Shown here: one piece after another, positions 27,134 through 35,353 of the stretch
Numbering within the stretch: position 1 is the stretch's first letter
Layout: each line of letters opens with the position of its first letter
Assembly: GCF_030503855.1 (NCBI RefSeq)
Contig: NZ_CP129971.1
Coordinates: 2,542,001-2,606,000 of the forward strand
From: Marivirga salinae
GTDB taxonomy: Bacteria; Bacteroidota; Bacteroidia; Cytophagales; Cyclobacteriaceae
Direction: 5' to 3'
Length of the DNA: 64,000 bases
Notes under the pieces: generated by a model
The model's input: only the letters and a program-made list of their open reading frames with translations
Database searches by the model: none
What the model was told of the DNA's origin: nothing
Made by a program: the position numbers and the translations under genes

Positions 27134-27136
27134 TCT

Positions 27137-27928
27137 ATGATTACAGTAGGAGAAAAAGGCATTTGTAGATTGAGTATTATTCCAGTTCGTGCAGAAGCTT
27201 CTGATGCTTCCGAAATGGTGACCCAATTATTATTTGGAGATCATTACGCAGTTACCGATTTGTCCAAAGACTCAAAGTGGATTAAGATTAAAATCTATTT
27301 TGATGGATATGAAGGCTGGATTGATGCTAAGCAATTTCATTACATTACTGATGAATATTTTGAGCAGATTAATAATTCAGATTATAAAATATGTACTGAA
27401 TTAACAGCCAGTATTTTATATCATAAAAATTTATTATCTGTAGTAATGGGTGCCATCATTCCTATTTCTACCAATGAAATTTTTAAAGTTGAAGAGCATT
27501 TAGGTTTTAATGGTGAGGCTAAGTCATTAAGTGCAAGGCGAGATTTCGAATTCCTTAAAAGCATTGCTATTAAATATTTAAATTCACCTTATTTATGGGG
27601 AGGAAAATCTCCTTTTGGAATTGATTGTTCAGGTTTTACGCAGATTGTTTTTAAAATCTGTGGTTATAATTTGAAAAGAGATGCTTCTCAGCAAGTAGAG
27701 CAAGGAAAAGTGGTAGATCAATTGGAAAATGCTTTGCCAGGAGATTTGGCTTTCTTTAGAAACGAACATAAAAAAGTGACGCATGTGGGCATTATGCTTG
27801 AAAATCAGGAGATTATTCATGCTTCTGGCAGAGTAAAAGTTGATTTTTTAGATGAAAATGGTATCTTCAATGCTGAACAAAAAGGTTACACACATTATTT
27901 GACCGATATAAAAAGAGTATTAGCATGA
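27137..27928 (+). CDS. YkfC-like NlpC/P60 endopeptidase (C40), no signal peptide
   Basis: A 263-residue cysteine peptidase. The N-terminal half holds two SH3-like segments (ICRLSIIPVRAEASD, LFGDHYAVTDL, GYEGWIDAKQFHYI). The C-terminal NlpC/P60 domain has the catalytic Cys in GIDCSGFTQIVF, a His in THVGIML, and a third polar residue in IIHASG. No signal peptide or membrane segment is present, so it should act in the cytoplasm. Cytoplasmic YkfC-type enzymes cut gamma-D-glutamyl bonds of recycled murein peptides; this match to role is inference. It is translationally close to smpB. Confidence 0.75.
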   Translation: MITVGEKGICRLSIIPVRAEASDASEMVTQLLFGDHYAVTDLSKDSKWIKIKIYFDGYEGWIDAKQFHYITDEYFEQINNSDYKICTELTASILYHKNLLSVVMGAIIPISTNEIFKVEEHLGFNGEAKSLSARRDFEFLKSIAIKYLNSPYLWGGKSPFGIDCSGFTQIVFKICGYNLKRDASQQVEQGKVVDQLENALPGDLAFFRNEHKKVTHVGIMLENQEIIHASGRVKVDFLDENGIFNAEQKGYTHYLTDIKRVLA

Positions 27929-27970
27929 TCAATTGAACTAATTTTTCATGCTTATTTAAATTTAAAAGGC

Positions 27971-28492
27971 ATGAAAATTGGTTCCACGCGCGCATTGGTT
28001 TTAAATCAGGATTATAGTCCTGTTACGGTTTGTAGTATTCCTAAAGCATTTCTGTTGTTGTATTTGCAAAAAGCTGAACTTATTGAGAATGATGAAACTC
28101 GTAAGCTTCGTTCAGTGGACCGCACTTTTCCTTTCCCATCTGTCATTCGATTGACCAATTATGCAAATATGCCTTATAAAGGTGTAATGTTAACTCGTCA
28201 AAACGTATTTAAGCGTGATGGGCATGAATGTCAATATTGTGGTACTTCCAGAGAATTGACTTTAGACCATTTAATTCCACGATCAAAAGGAGGGAAGTCA
28301 GTTTGGACTAATTTGGTCACTGCCTGTAAAAGATGTAATGCTAGAAAAGGGAATAGTACCCCTGAAGAAAGTGATTTAAAACTTAAACGCCCGCCTTTCA
28401 AACCTAATTATGTGATGTTTATTAGAGATTTCTCAGGTCAGATCGATGAGAAATGGATGCCATTTTTGAAAACGAAGCAGATGAGTGCTTAA
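27971..28492 (+). CDS. HNH endonuclease domain protein
   Basis: A 173-residue protein with a C-terminal HNH domain: two zinc-binding CxxC pairs (CQYCG and CKRCN) and the active-site segment LTLDHLIPRSKGG. The N-terminal half (LVLNQDYSPVTVCSIPKAF) is the conserved extension of the chromosomal HNH family common in Bacteroidota and other phyla. These are housekeeping-like proteins of uncertain substrate, not mobile elements. It is the last gene of the tsaD operon. Confidence 0.8.
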   Translation: MKIGSTRALVLNQDYSPVTVCSIPKAFLLLYLQKAELIENDETRKLRSVDRTFPFPSVIRLTNYANMPYKGVMLTRQNVFKRDGHECQYCGTSRELTLDHLIPRSKGGKSVWTNLVTACKRCNARKGNSTPEESDLKLKRPPFKPNYVMFIRDFSGQIDEKWMPFLKTKQMSA

Positions 28493-28495
28493 TAC

Positions 28496-28529
28496 AAAAA
28501 AAACCGCTCTGCATTTGGCAGAACGGCTT
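28496..28529 (-). terminator. Terminator of glnN
   Basis: Stem AACCG-CTCTGC / GCAGA-ACGGCTT around loop ATTTG, with an 8-base A-run at 28496-28503 that is a T-run on the minus strand. It also lies beyond the HNH gene stop on the plus strand, where the T-run is weak. Confidence 0.75.
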
Positions 28530-28566
28530 TCTAATTTAGTGAATAGTTGGTTATGGTTATATATTA

Positions 28567-30729
28567 CTATCTCAAAAATAATAATTCTCTGTATTTTGGC
28601 AATGGCCAAAGCTCATCATCAACATATAATTCAAGCTTGTCTGCTGCATATCTGATTTTATCAAAGTAGGCTTCCTTCACTTCATCACAGTATTTATATG
28701 CTCTCTCCTTAGTGTCTTCAATTTCATTAAACTCTTTTCTTTTCTCAATCATTTCGTGCACTAAGCTTCTCAAATCTTTAGTGTAACCAGAAATTAACTC
28801 AATGTTTTTCAAAATTTCTGAATTATCTAATTTTAAGGCGCTTAAGTTTTTAGCATTCTGAGCTAAAGTGTTTTGATATTTAACAGCTGTAGGAATAATC
28901 TGATTTAAGGCAATATCACCCATCAAGCGAGATTCTATTTGGATTTTCATTATATAATTCTCCAAGTAGATTTCATTACGAGCCTCTAGTTCCTCAGGAG
29001 TCATCACATTATGCTTAGCAAATAACTTCTTGGATTTATCTGTTACAAATGCTTCTAAAGCTCTAGGCGTATTTTTCACATTGGCTAAGCCTCTTTTTTC
29101 TGCTTCTTTCTCCCATTCAGCTGAGTAGCCATCTCCTTCAAATCTTACCTTTTTAGAATCTTTGATGTATTGTCTTAAAATATTAACTATAGCAATTTTC
29201 TTATCAGTTCCTTTTCCCATTTGAGATTTCACCTCTTTATGGAACTCATTCAATTGCTCAGCCATTATTAAATTTAAAATAGACATTGGTTGTGCCACAT
29301 TCTGATCAGAACCTACCGCTCTGAATTCGAATTTGTTTCCAGTAAAGGCAAATGGAGAGGTTCTGTTTCGGTCGGTATTATCTAAGATAATTTGAGGAAT
29401 TTTGTCTATGCCCAATTTCATGTACATATTATCTCCTTTATCTATTTTGATATTTCCTTTTTCCTCTAATTCATCTAAAACAGCCGTTAATTGAGAACCA
29501 ATAAATACTGACATTATTGCTGGTGGTGCTTCATTTGCACCTAATCTGTGATCGTTACTTGCAGAAGCGATAGAAGCTCTTAATAACTCTCCATTTTCTG
29601 CTACAGCTTTAATTGTGTTCACTAAGAAAACCAGAAATAATAGATTTTCTCTAGCACTATTGCTTGGTTGGAATAAATTAACACCCGTATTGGTAATTAG
29701 TGACCAGTTATTGTGTTTTCCACTTCCGTTTAATCCTGCAAATGGTTTTTCATGGAAAAGCACTTCCAAGTCATGCCTAGCAGCTACTCGTCTCATAATA
29801 TCCATCATCAAGCTATTATGATCAGTTGCCACATTAATATCTTCAAATAAAGGAGCTGCCTCAAACTGACTAGGAGCTACTTCATTGTGACGAGTTGAAA
29901 TCGGAATGCCTAGTTTTAAACTTTCAATTTCAAAGTCTTTCATATAATTATAAATCCTGCTTGGGATAGAGCCAAAATAATGATCGTCCAATTGTTGACC
30001 TCTAGCAGGATTATGTCCAAATAATGTTCTACCCGACATTAATAAATCAGGTCTTGCATTGTACAATGCTTTATCTACTACAAAGTATTCTTGCTCGCAA
30101 CCTAAAGAAGCATTCACTCGGTTGACATTTCTATCAAATAATTGAACCACTTTTGTTGCAGCATTATCTACAGCTTCCACGGCTTTTAACAATGGTGCTT
30201 TATGGTCTAAAGCTTCACCTGTATAAGCAACAAATATTGTTGGGATACATAAAGTTCTACCAAATATGAACATGGGAGAAGATGGATCCCAAGCAGTATA
30301 TCCTCTTGCTTCAAATGTTGTTCTTAATCCTCCGTTTGGAAATGAGGAGGCATCAGGTTCTTGCTGAACCAACATAGAGCCAGCAAAAACTTCAATTCCT
30401 TTCTGAGCATTAAAGAATGAGTCGTGTTTTTCAGCTGTTGATCCTGTTAATGGTTGGAACCAGTGTGTGTAATGGGTAACTCCTTTAGTGATTGCCCAAG
30501 CTTTTACTGCAGATGCAATTTGATCTGCAGTTTCCATATCTATTTTTTTGCCTTTATCGATGGCGCTACTTACTTTTTTGAAAACATTGGGAGCCAAAGA
30601 AGCTTTCATTTGGTCCAATGTGAATACATCCTGAGCAAAATAATCTGAAATTTTGTTGGATGGAGCCTCAATTCTATCTGTTGTTCTTCTTGAAACGATA
30701 TCGAGTGCGTTGAATCTTAAATGAGCCAT
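28567..30729 (-). CDS. glnN: Glutamine synthetase type III (GlnN)
   Basis: A 720-residue enzyme of the GSIII class, which is longer than GSI (about 450) and typical of Bacteroidota and cyanobacteria. It makes glutamine from glutamate, ammonia and ATP in a dodecamer. The N-terminus starts RFNALDIVSRRTTDRIEAPS; the conserved KAWAITKGVTHYTHWFQP, LGCEQEYFVVD, STRHNEVAPSQFE and NGSGKHNNWS motifs carry the substrate and metal ligands. The C-terminal helical region (about 560-700) is present. Its promoter -7 box and a small palindrome precede it. Nitrogen control is expected but no NtrC site is visible. Confidence 0.93.
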   Translation of the reverse strand: MAHLRFNALDIVSRRTTDRIEAPSNKISDYFAQDVFTLDQMKASLAPNVFKKVSSAIDKGKKIDMETADQIASAVKAWAITKGVTHYTHWFQPLTGSTAEKHDSFFNAQKGIEVFAGSMLVQQEPDASSFPNGGLRTTFEARGYTAWDPSSPMFIFGRTLCIPTIFVAYTGEALDHKAPLLKAVEAVDNAATKVVQLFDRNVNRVNASLGCEQEYFVVDKALYNARPDLLMSGRTLFGHNPARGQQLDDHYFGSIPSRIYNYMKDFEIESLKLGIPISTRHNEVAPSQFEAAPLFEDINVATDHNSLMMDIMRRVAARHDLEVLFHEKPFAGLNGSGKHNNWSLITNTGVNLFQPSNSARENLLFLVFLVNTIKAVAENGELLRASIASASNDHRLGANEAPPAIMSVFIGSQLTAVLDELEEKGNIKIDKGDNMYMKLGIDKIPQIILDNTDRNRTSPFAFTGNKFEFRAVGSDQNVAQPMSILNLIMAEQLNEFHKEVKSQMGKGTDKKIAIVNILRQYIKDSKKVRFEGDGYSAEWEKEAEKRGLANVKNTPRALEAFVTDKSKKLFAKHNVMTPEELEARNEIYLENYIMKIQIESRLMGDIALNQIIPTAVKYQNTLAQNAKNLSALKLDNSEILKNIELISGYTKDLRSLVHEMIEKRKEFNEIEDTKERAYKYCDEVKEAYFDKIRYAADKLELYVDDELWPLPKYRELLFLR

Positions 30730-30757
30730 TTTTATGTTTTTTGGTTTAAATTCAAAC

Positions 30758-30765
30758 CAAATTTA
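30758..30765 (-). promoter_or_regulatory. glnN -7 promoter box
   Basis: TAAATTTG on the minus strand, an exact TAnnTTTG match, 28 bases before the glnN start codon. Confidence 0.6.
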
Positions 30766-31032
30766 GATAATTATTTGTGAAATAATTGATTTTCGGTCTA
30801 AAAAATATTTTAAAAACATAGAAAGTATTAAAAAACATCGCTTTTTAGCCTAATTTTTTAACTGAATACAACTTTTTAGTAAAAATCAAGCCGTTTTGTG
30901 GAGAAAATGAGAAAAATACCTGAAAATATGTGAGTTAGGGTTTCGTATTCTTCAAAATAAAGAAAACGAGTTAAATTCTAGTTCTAATCTTTCCTTAAAC
31001 TCAAAAAGATTTACATTCAGGAATTTTAGCCT

Positions 31033-31040
31033 TAACTTTG
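31033..31040 (+). promoter_or_regulatory. mtaB -7 promoter box
   Basis: TAACTTTG, an exact TAnnTTTG match followed by C, 25 bases before the mtaB ATG. Confidence 0.6.
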
Positions 31041-31065
31041 CGGTTCATTTTGCAAAATACTCGGC

Positions 31066-32388
31066 ATGAACAAAAAAGTTGCTTTTTATACCCTCGGTTG
31101 TAAACTTAATTTCTCAGAGACCTCCTCTATTTCAAGAATGTTTGAAAACAGAGGATATGAGAAAGTCGATTTTCAGGCTAATCCTGATATTTTTATTATC
31201 AATACCTGTTCGGTAACAGAAAATGCTGATAAGAAATGTAAGAAGGTTGTAAAAGAAGCCAAAAAAATCAATCCTGATGCATTTGTCACCATTATTGGTT
31301 GTTATGCACAACTAAAGCCGAAAGAAATTTCAGAAATTAAAGGAGTCGATGCCGTTTTGGGTGCAGCAGAGAAATTTCAGTTAATTGATAAGTTGGATGG
31401 CTTCACCAAAAAAGATGAACCTCAGGTATTAGCCTCGGATATAAAAGAAGCTAAAAGTTTTAATAATGCCTTTTCAATAAATGACAGGACTCGAACCTTT
31501 TTAAAAGTTCAGGATGGATGTAATTATCATTGTGCTTTTTGCACCATTCCATTGGCAAGAGGAAAAAGTAGAAGTGATACCATTGAGAATATTGTCAACA
31601 GCGCCCAACAAATTGCAAGTGAAGATGTAAAAGAAATCGTTTTAACTGGTGTTAATACGGGTGATTTTGGTATTCAAGATGGGAAAAGAAAAGAGCGATT
31701 TGTTGATTTGGTTAAAGAACTGGATAATGTAGAAGGGATTGAAAGGTTTAGAATTTCCAGTATTGAACCTAATTTATTGACAAATGAAATCATCGAATTT
31801 GTAAGTCAATCCAAAAGATTCGTTCCTCATTTTCATGTTCCGCTGCAAAGTGGTAGCAATAAAATTTTGCGAAAAATGAGAAGGCGTTATTTACGTGAAC
31901 TCTATGAAGATAGAGTTGCAAAAATTAAGCAATTGATGCCTCAGTGTTGTATTGGTGTTGATGTGATTGTTGGCTTTCCAGGTGAAACTGAAGAAGATTT
32001 CTTAGAAACTTATCACTTCCTAAAAGACTTGCCAGTATCTTACCTGCATGTTTTCACCTATTCAGAAAGGCCTAATACTGATGCGGATGAAATGGATAAA
32101 GTAGTGCCGATGAAAATCAGAAACGAGCGTTCTAAAATGTTGAGAAGCTTATCTGAAAAGAAAAAGCGTGCTTTCTATGAAGAGAATTTAGGTAGGGAAG
32201 AAGTAGTGTTATTTGAGAAAGATATCCATGATGGATTGATGGAAGGCTTTACAGATAACTATGTTCGAGTAGTAGCCAAATATGATCCTATTTTAATTAA
32301 TGAATTGAAAAAGGTGAAGCTTACTAATTTGACTGCTGAAGGTTTAATGGAAGTTACAGAAGTGGAGACAGAGGTGTTGGAGCATTGA
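31066..32388 (+). CDS. mtaB: tRNA t6A37 methylthiotransferase MtaB
   Basis: A 440-residue radical SAM enzyme that converts t6A37 to ms2t6A37 in tRNAs reading ANN codons. The UPF0004 domain holds the auxiliary iron-sulfur ligands Cys12, Cys48 and Cys79. The radical SAM cluster ligands are Cys152, Cys156 and Cys159 in DGCNYHCAFC. A C-terminal TRAM-like region (about 375-435) is present. The TLGCKLN and NTCSVT motifs separate it from RimO and MiaB. Its substrate is the product of TsaD, encoded 5 kb to the left. Confidence 0.9.
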   Translation: MNKKVAFYTLGCKLNFSETSSISRMFENRGYEKVDFQANPDIFIINTCSVTENADKKCKKVVKEAKKINPDAFVTIIGCYAQLKPKEISEIKGVDAVLGAAEKFQLIDKLDGFTKKDEPQVLASDIKEAKSFNNAFSINDRTRTFLKVQDGCNYHCAFCTIPLARGKSRSDTIENIVNSAQQIASEDVKEIVLTGVNTGDFGIQDGKRKERFVDLVKELDNVEGIERFRISSIEPNLLTNEIIEFVSQSKRFVPHFHVPLQSGSNKILRKMRRRYLRELYEDRVAKIKQLMPQCCIGVDVIVGFPGETEEDFLETYHFLKDLPVSYLHVFTYSERPNTDADEMDKVVPMKIRNERSKMLRSLSEKKKRAFYEENLGREEVVLFEKDIHDGLMEGFTDNYVRVVAKYDPILINELKKVKLTNLTAEGLMEVTEVETEVLEH

Positions 32389-32467
32389 ATTACTTAAGTT
32401 AACAAGTTTGCATGTTGTCAAGTTTTCAGATTGACTTGAATCTTGACTCATCCTAAAAACTAGAAAT

Positions 32468-32510
32468 AAAAAAGGCTGTCTTTTACCTTTGGTAAGTGAC
32501 AGCCTTTTTT
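32468..32510. terminator. Bidirectional terminator between mtaB and gap
   Basis: Stem AAAAAAGGCTGTC (32468-32480) pairs with GACAGCCTTTTTT (32498-32510); the inner TTACC-TTT-GGTAA extends the stem. A and T runs on both sides serve both convergent genes. Confidence 0.9.
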
Positions 32511-32535
32511 GTGTTTGATTTTGTGAAATCTTATC

Positions 32536-33546
<1,011 letters not shown>

Positions 33547-33568
33547 TTAGTTAAGTTAAATTAAGGCG

Positions 33569-33600
33569 TAAATATAAACCTACTTGCCAGCATTATCAAA
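33569..33600 (-). promoter_or_regulatory. gap promoter (-33 TTTG, -7 TATATTTA)
   Basis: On the minus strand TTTG (33597-33600) is followed after 20 bases by TATATTTA (33569-33576). The last base of the -7 box differs from the TAnnTTTG consensus. The -7 box is 38 bases before the gap start codon. Confidence 0.65.
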
Positions 33601-33656
33601 TTAGAACCCTAAAGGTTTAGCTTTGAAAATTATTTTCTTTTTTTTTGGGGTTAGGG

Positions 33657-33687
33657 TTTGTAATTAAAAAACAGCCTTCTATATTTG
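33657..33687 (+). promoter_or_regulatory. tRNA-Glu promoter (-33 TTTG, -7 TATATTTG)
   Basis: TTTG (33657-33660), 19 bases, TATATTTG (33680-33687) followed by C: a textbook Bacteroidota housekeeping promoter, ending 17 bases before the first tRNA-Glu. Confidence 0.8.
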
Positions 33688-33704
33688 CATCTCCATTTAA
33701 AAAT

Positions 33705-33776
33705 GGCCCGTTCATCTAGGGGTTAGGATATCAGGTTTTCATCCTGGAAACAGGGGTTCGATTCCCCTACGGGCTA
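33705..33776 (+). tRNA. tRNA-Glu (anticodon TTC), copy 1
   Basis: A 72-base cloverleaf. The acceptor stem is GGCCCGT with ACGGGCT (one G-T pair at position 1-72), discriminator A. The anticodon arm CAGG-TTTTCAT-CCTG carries anticodon TTC. The T arm is AGGGG-TTCGATT-CCCCT. The 3' CCA is not encoded. Copy 2 is identical. Confidence 0.95.
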
Positions 33777-33867
33777 CTTTAGAGTACTTAATAAAGTCGT
33801 TATTAAGTCATTGATTTTAATGGAGATATTAAATTTTACTGATAATTTATTAGTATAATTTTAGAAC

Positions 33868-33939
33868 GGCCCGTTCATCTAGGGGTTAGGATATCAGGTT
33901 TTCATCCTGGAAACAGGGGTTCGATTCCCCTACGGGCTA
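33868..33939 (+). tRNA. tRNA-Glu (anticodon TTC), copy 2
   Basis: Identical in sequence to copy 1 and 91 bases after it, probably on the same transcript. The CCA end is not encoded. Its last bases (from 33923) begin the tandem 384-base repeats: the final 17 bases plus the next base recur at the end of every unit. Confidence 0.95.
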
Positions 33940-33940
33940 C

Positions 33941-33970
33941 AAAGGCTGTCAGAAATGGCAGCCTTTTTTT
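33941..33970 (+). terminator. Terminator after tRNA-Glu, copied in every repeat
   Basis: AAAGGCTGTC, loop AGAAAT, GGCAGCC with a T7 run. Exact copies lie at 34325-34354, 34709-34738 and 35093-35122, one after each tRNA tail. Confidence 0.9.
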
Positions 33971-34013
33971 ATTTCCACTGAATCAATTACTTTAGTACTT
34001 AAAAATAAGATTT

Positions 34014-34265
34014 ATGTGGTATTATTGTTATGTATTAGAAAGTACAATTGATAAAACGACCTACATAGGGTCCACAGATAACTTAAAGAATAGACTTAAA
34101 GAGCATAATAGCGGTAAGACGAAATCCATAAAACATAAAATTCCAATGAGGTTAATTTATTGCGAAGCTTATAGAACCAATACATTAGCGATTAAAAGAG
34201 AGCGTTCTTTAAAAAAGAATAGTGCGGCTAAGAAGGAGTTGTTTTCAAGAATATTTGATGAATGA
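34014..34265 (+). CDS. GIY-YIG nuclease domain protein, repeat copy 1
   Basis: An 83-residue stand-alone GIY-YIG domain: a YYCYVLEST start strand (a GIY variant), TYIGSTDNLKNRLKEHN with the YIG motif and the catalytic-helix Arg, then a basic RERSLKKNSAAKKELF tail. The family is related to the UvrC nuclease domain and many such small proteins lie near tRNA and rRNA genes in Bacteroidota. There is no DNA-binding extension. The gene follows the second tRNA-Glu and its terminator, so it needs its own promoter; I see no clear -7 box in the 40-base leader. Active-site residues are present in this copy. Confidence 0.85.
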   Translation: MWYYCYVLESTIDKTTYIGSTDNLKNRLKEHNSGKTKSIKHKIPMRLIYCEAYRTNTLAIKRERSLKKNSAAKKELFSRIFDE

Positions 34266-34277
34266 AAAAAGGGTTCT

Positions 34278-34305
34278 CAGCCGGAGGCTGACCAGCCTCT
34301 GGCTG
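34278..34305. repeat. 12-bp-stem hairpin at the end of each unit
   Basis: CAGCCGGAGGCT, loop GACC, AGCCTCTGGCTG (one G-T pair). Equivalent hairpins lie at 34662-34689 and 35046-35073; in the last one a T to C change (AGCCCCTGGCTG) adds a mismatch. It directly precedes each tRNA tail copy. There is no T-run, so it is not a classical terminator. Confidence 0.8.
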
Positions 34306-34397
34306 GGATTCCCCTACGGGCTACAAAGGCTGTCAGAAATGGCAGCCTTTTTTTATTTCCACTGAATCAATTACTTTAGTACTTAAATATAATATTT

Positions 34398-34649
34398 ATG
34401 TGGTATTATTGTTATGTATTAGAAAGTACAATTGATAAAACGACCTACATAGGGTCCACAGATAACTTAAAGAATAGACTTAAAGAGCATAATAGCGGTA
34501 AGACGAAATCCATAAAACATAAAATTCCAATGAGGTTAATTTATTGCGAAGCTTATAGAAACAAGACATTAGCGATTAAAAGAGAGCGTTCTTTAAAAAA
34601 GAATAGTGCGGCTAAGAAGGAGTTGTTTTCAAGAATATTTGATGAATGA
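34398..34649 (+). CDS. GIY-YIG nuclease domain protein, repeat copy 2
   Basis: Copy 2 of the 83-residue GIY-YIG protein, 384 bases after copy 1. It differs from copy 1 only near residues 55-56 (EAYRNKTL against EAYRTNTL). The YIG motif, catalytic-helix Arg and basic tail are intact. Near-identity means either recent duplication or gene conversion between copies. Confidence 0.85.
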   Translation: MWYYCYVLESTIDKTTYIGSTDNLKNRLKEHNSGKTKSIKHKIPMRLIYCEAYRNKTLAIKRERSLKKNSAAKKELFSRIFDE

Positions 34650-34781
34650 AAAAAGGGTTCTCAGCCGGAGGCTGACCAGCCTCTGGCTGGGATTCCCCTA
34701 CGGGCTACAAAGGCTGTCAGAAATGGCAGCCTTTTTTTATTTCCACTGAATCAATTACTTTAGTACTTAAAAATAAGATTT

Positions 34782-35033
34782 ATGTGGCATTATTGTTATG
34801 TATTAGAAAGTACGATTGATAAAACGACCTACACAGGGTCTACAGATAATTTAAAGAATAGACTTAAAGAGCATAATTGCGGTAAGACGAAATCCATAAA
34901 ACATAAAATTCCAATGAGGTTAATTTATTGCGAAGCTTATAGAACCAAGACATTAGCGATTAAAAGAGAGCGTTCTTTAAAAAAGAATAGTGCGGCTAAG
35001 AAGGAGTTGTTTTCAAGAATATTTGATGAATGA
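34782..35033 (+). CDS. GIY-YIG nuclease domain protein, repeat copy 3 (YIG changed to YTG)
   Basis: Copy 3, the most diverged. Residue changes against copy 1 include Tyr3 to His, Ser33 to Cys, and Ile18 to Thr, which turns the signature YIG into YTG (TYTGSTDNL). The rest of the domain is unchanged. The hallmark change could weaken catalysis, so this distal copy may be starting to decay; the reading frame is still complete. Confidence 0.8.
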   Translation: MWHYCYVLESTIDKTTYTGSTDNLKNRLKEHNCGKTKSIKHKIPMRLIYCEAYRTKTLAIKRERSLKKNSAAKKELFSRIFDE

Positions 35034-35242
35034 AAAAGGGGTTCTCAGCCGGAGGCTGACCAGCCCCTGGCTGGGATTCCCCTACGGGCTACAAAGGCTG
35101 TCAGAAATGGCAGCCTTTTTTTATTATGTGGATATTTAATACTTTAGTAGGGAAAGGAATCAAGCAATAATTCTGTGAATTTAGGATTGACGAATTAAGG
35201 ATCAATCTGAAAATTTAGGGAGAAGACTTAATTATTTACAAA

Positions 35243-35303
35243 CTCCCCGTCCTTCGGACACTCCTCCTTTTTTAGGAGGGGAGCTGTCCGGAGGACTGAG
35301 GTG
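35243..35303. repeat. Triple-hairpin intergenic repeat
   Basis: Three small palindromes in 61 bases: GTCC-TTC-GGAC, CCTCCT-TTTTT-AGGAGG (flanked by CTCC and GGAG) and GTCC-GGA-GGAC, with an outer CTCCCC start. Similar elements are scattered between genes in many Bacteroidota genomes; here only one copy occurs. It lies between the tRNA array and the FNT gene, and its source is unknown. Confidence 0.6.
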
Positions 35304-35353
35304 TTTTATATAAATCAAACTTTTTACTCCTCAGTATTATTTTTTATTATAGA

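Larger units (their letters stand above)
30730..31065. other. 336-base divergent intergenic region, glnN to mtaB
   Basis: AT-rich region holding the two promoters listed separately. The rest shows only A/T runs and no gene. The palindrome GGTTT-AAATTC-AAACC (30742-30757) sits at the expected glnN transcript start and could form a small 5' hairpin. Confidence 0.6.
33923..35125 (+). repeat. Three tandem 384-base units plus a partial fourth, seeded on the tRNA-Glu 3' end
   Basis: Units run 33923-34306, 34307-34690 and 34691-35074, then a partial copy 35075-35125. Each starts with an 18-base tRNA-Glu tail copy (GATTCCCCTACGGGCTAC), then the terminator hairpin, a 40-base leader, a GIY-YIG gene, and a 28-base hairpin. 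The tail and terminator, about 50 bases, therefore recur four times and flank each insert. Tail and terminator copies are exact; units 1 and 2 differ at a handful of bases and unit 3 at roughly ten. The tail copies at 34307-34324, 34691-34708 and 35075-35092 are not functional tRNAs. Confidence 0.95.

Noticed and set aside
26640..27136. tmRNA next to smpB
   Set aside because: No tRNA-like ends or tag reading frame were seen around smpB or elsewhere in the window.
34307..34324. Further tRNA-Glu genes in each repeat
   Set aside because: Only the last 18 bases of the tRNA are present; the D and anticodon arms are missing.
33923..35125. CRISPR or phage-type attachment array
   Set aside because: Units are 384 bases with a coding gene each, there are no short spacers and no integrase gene.
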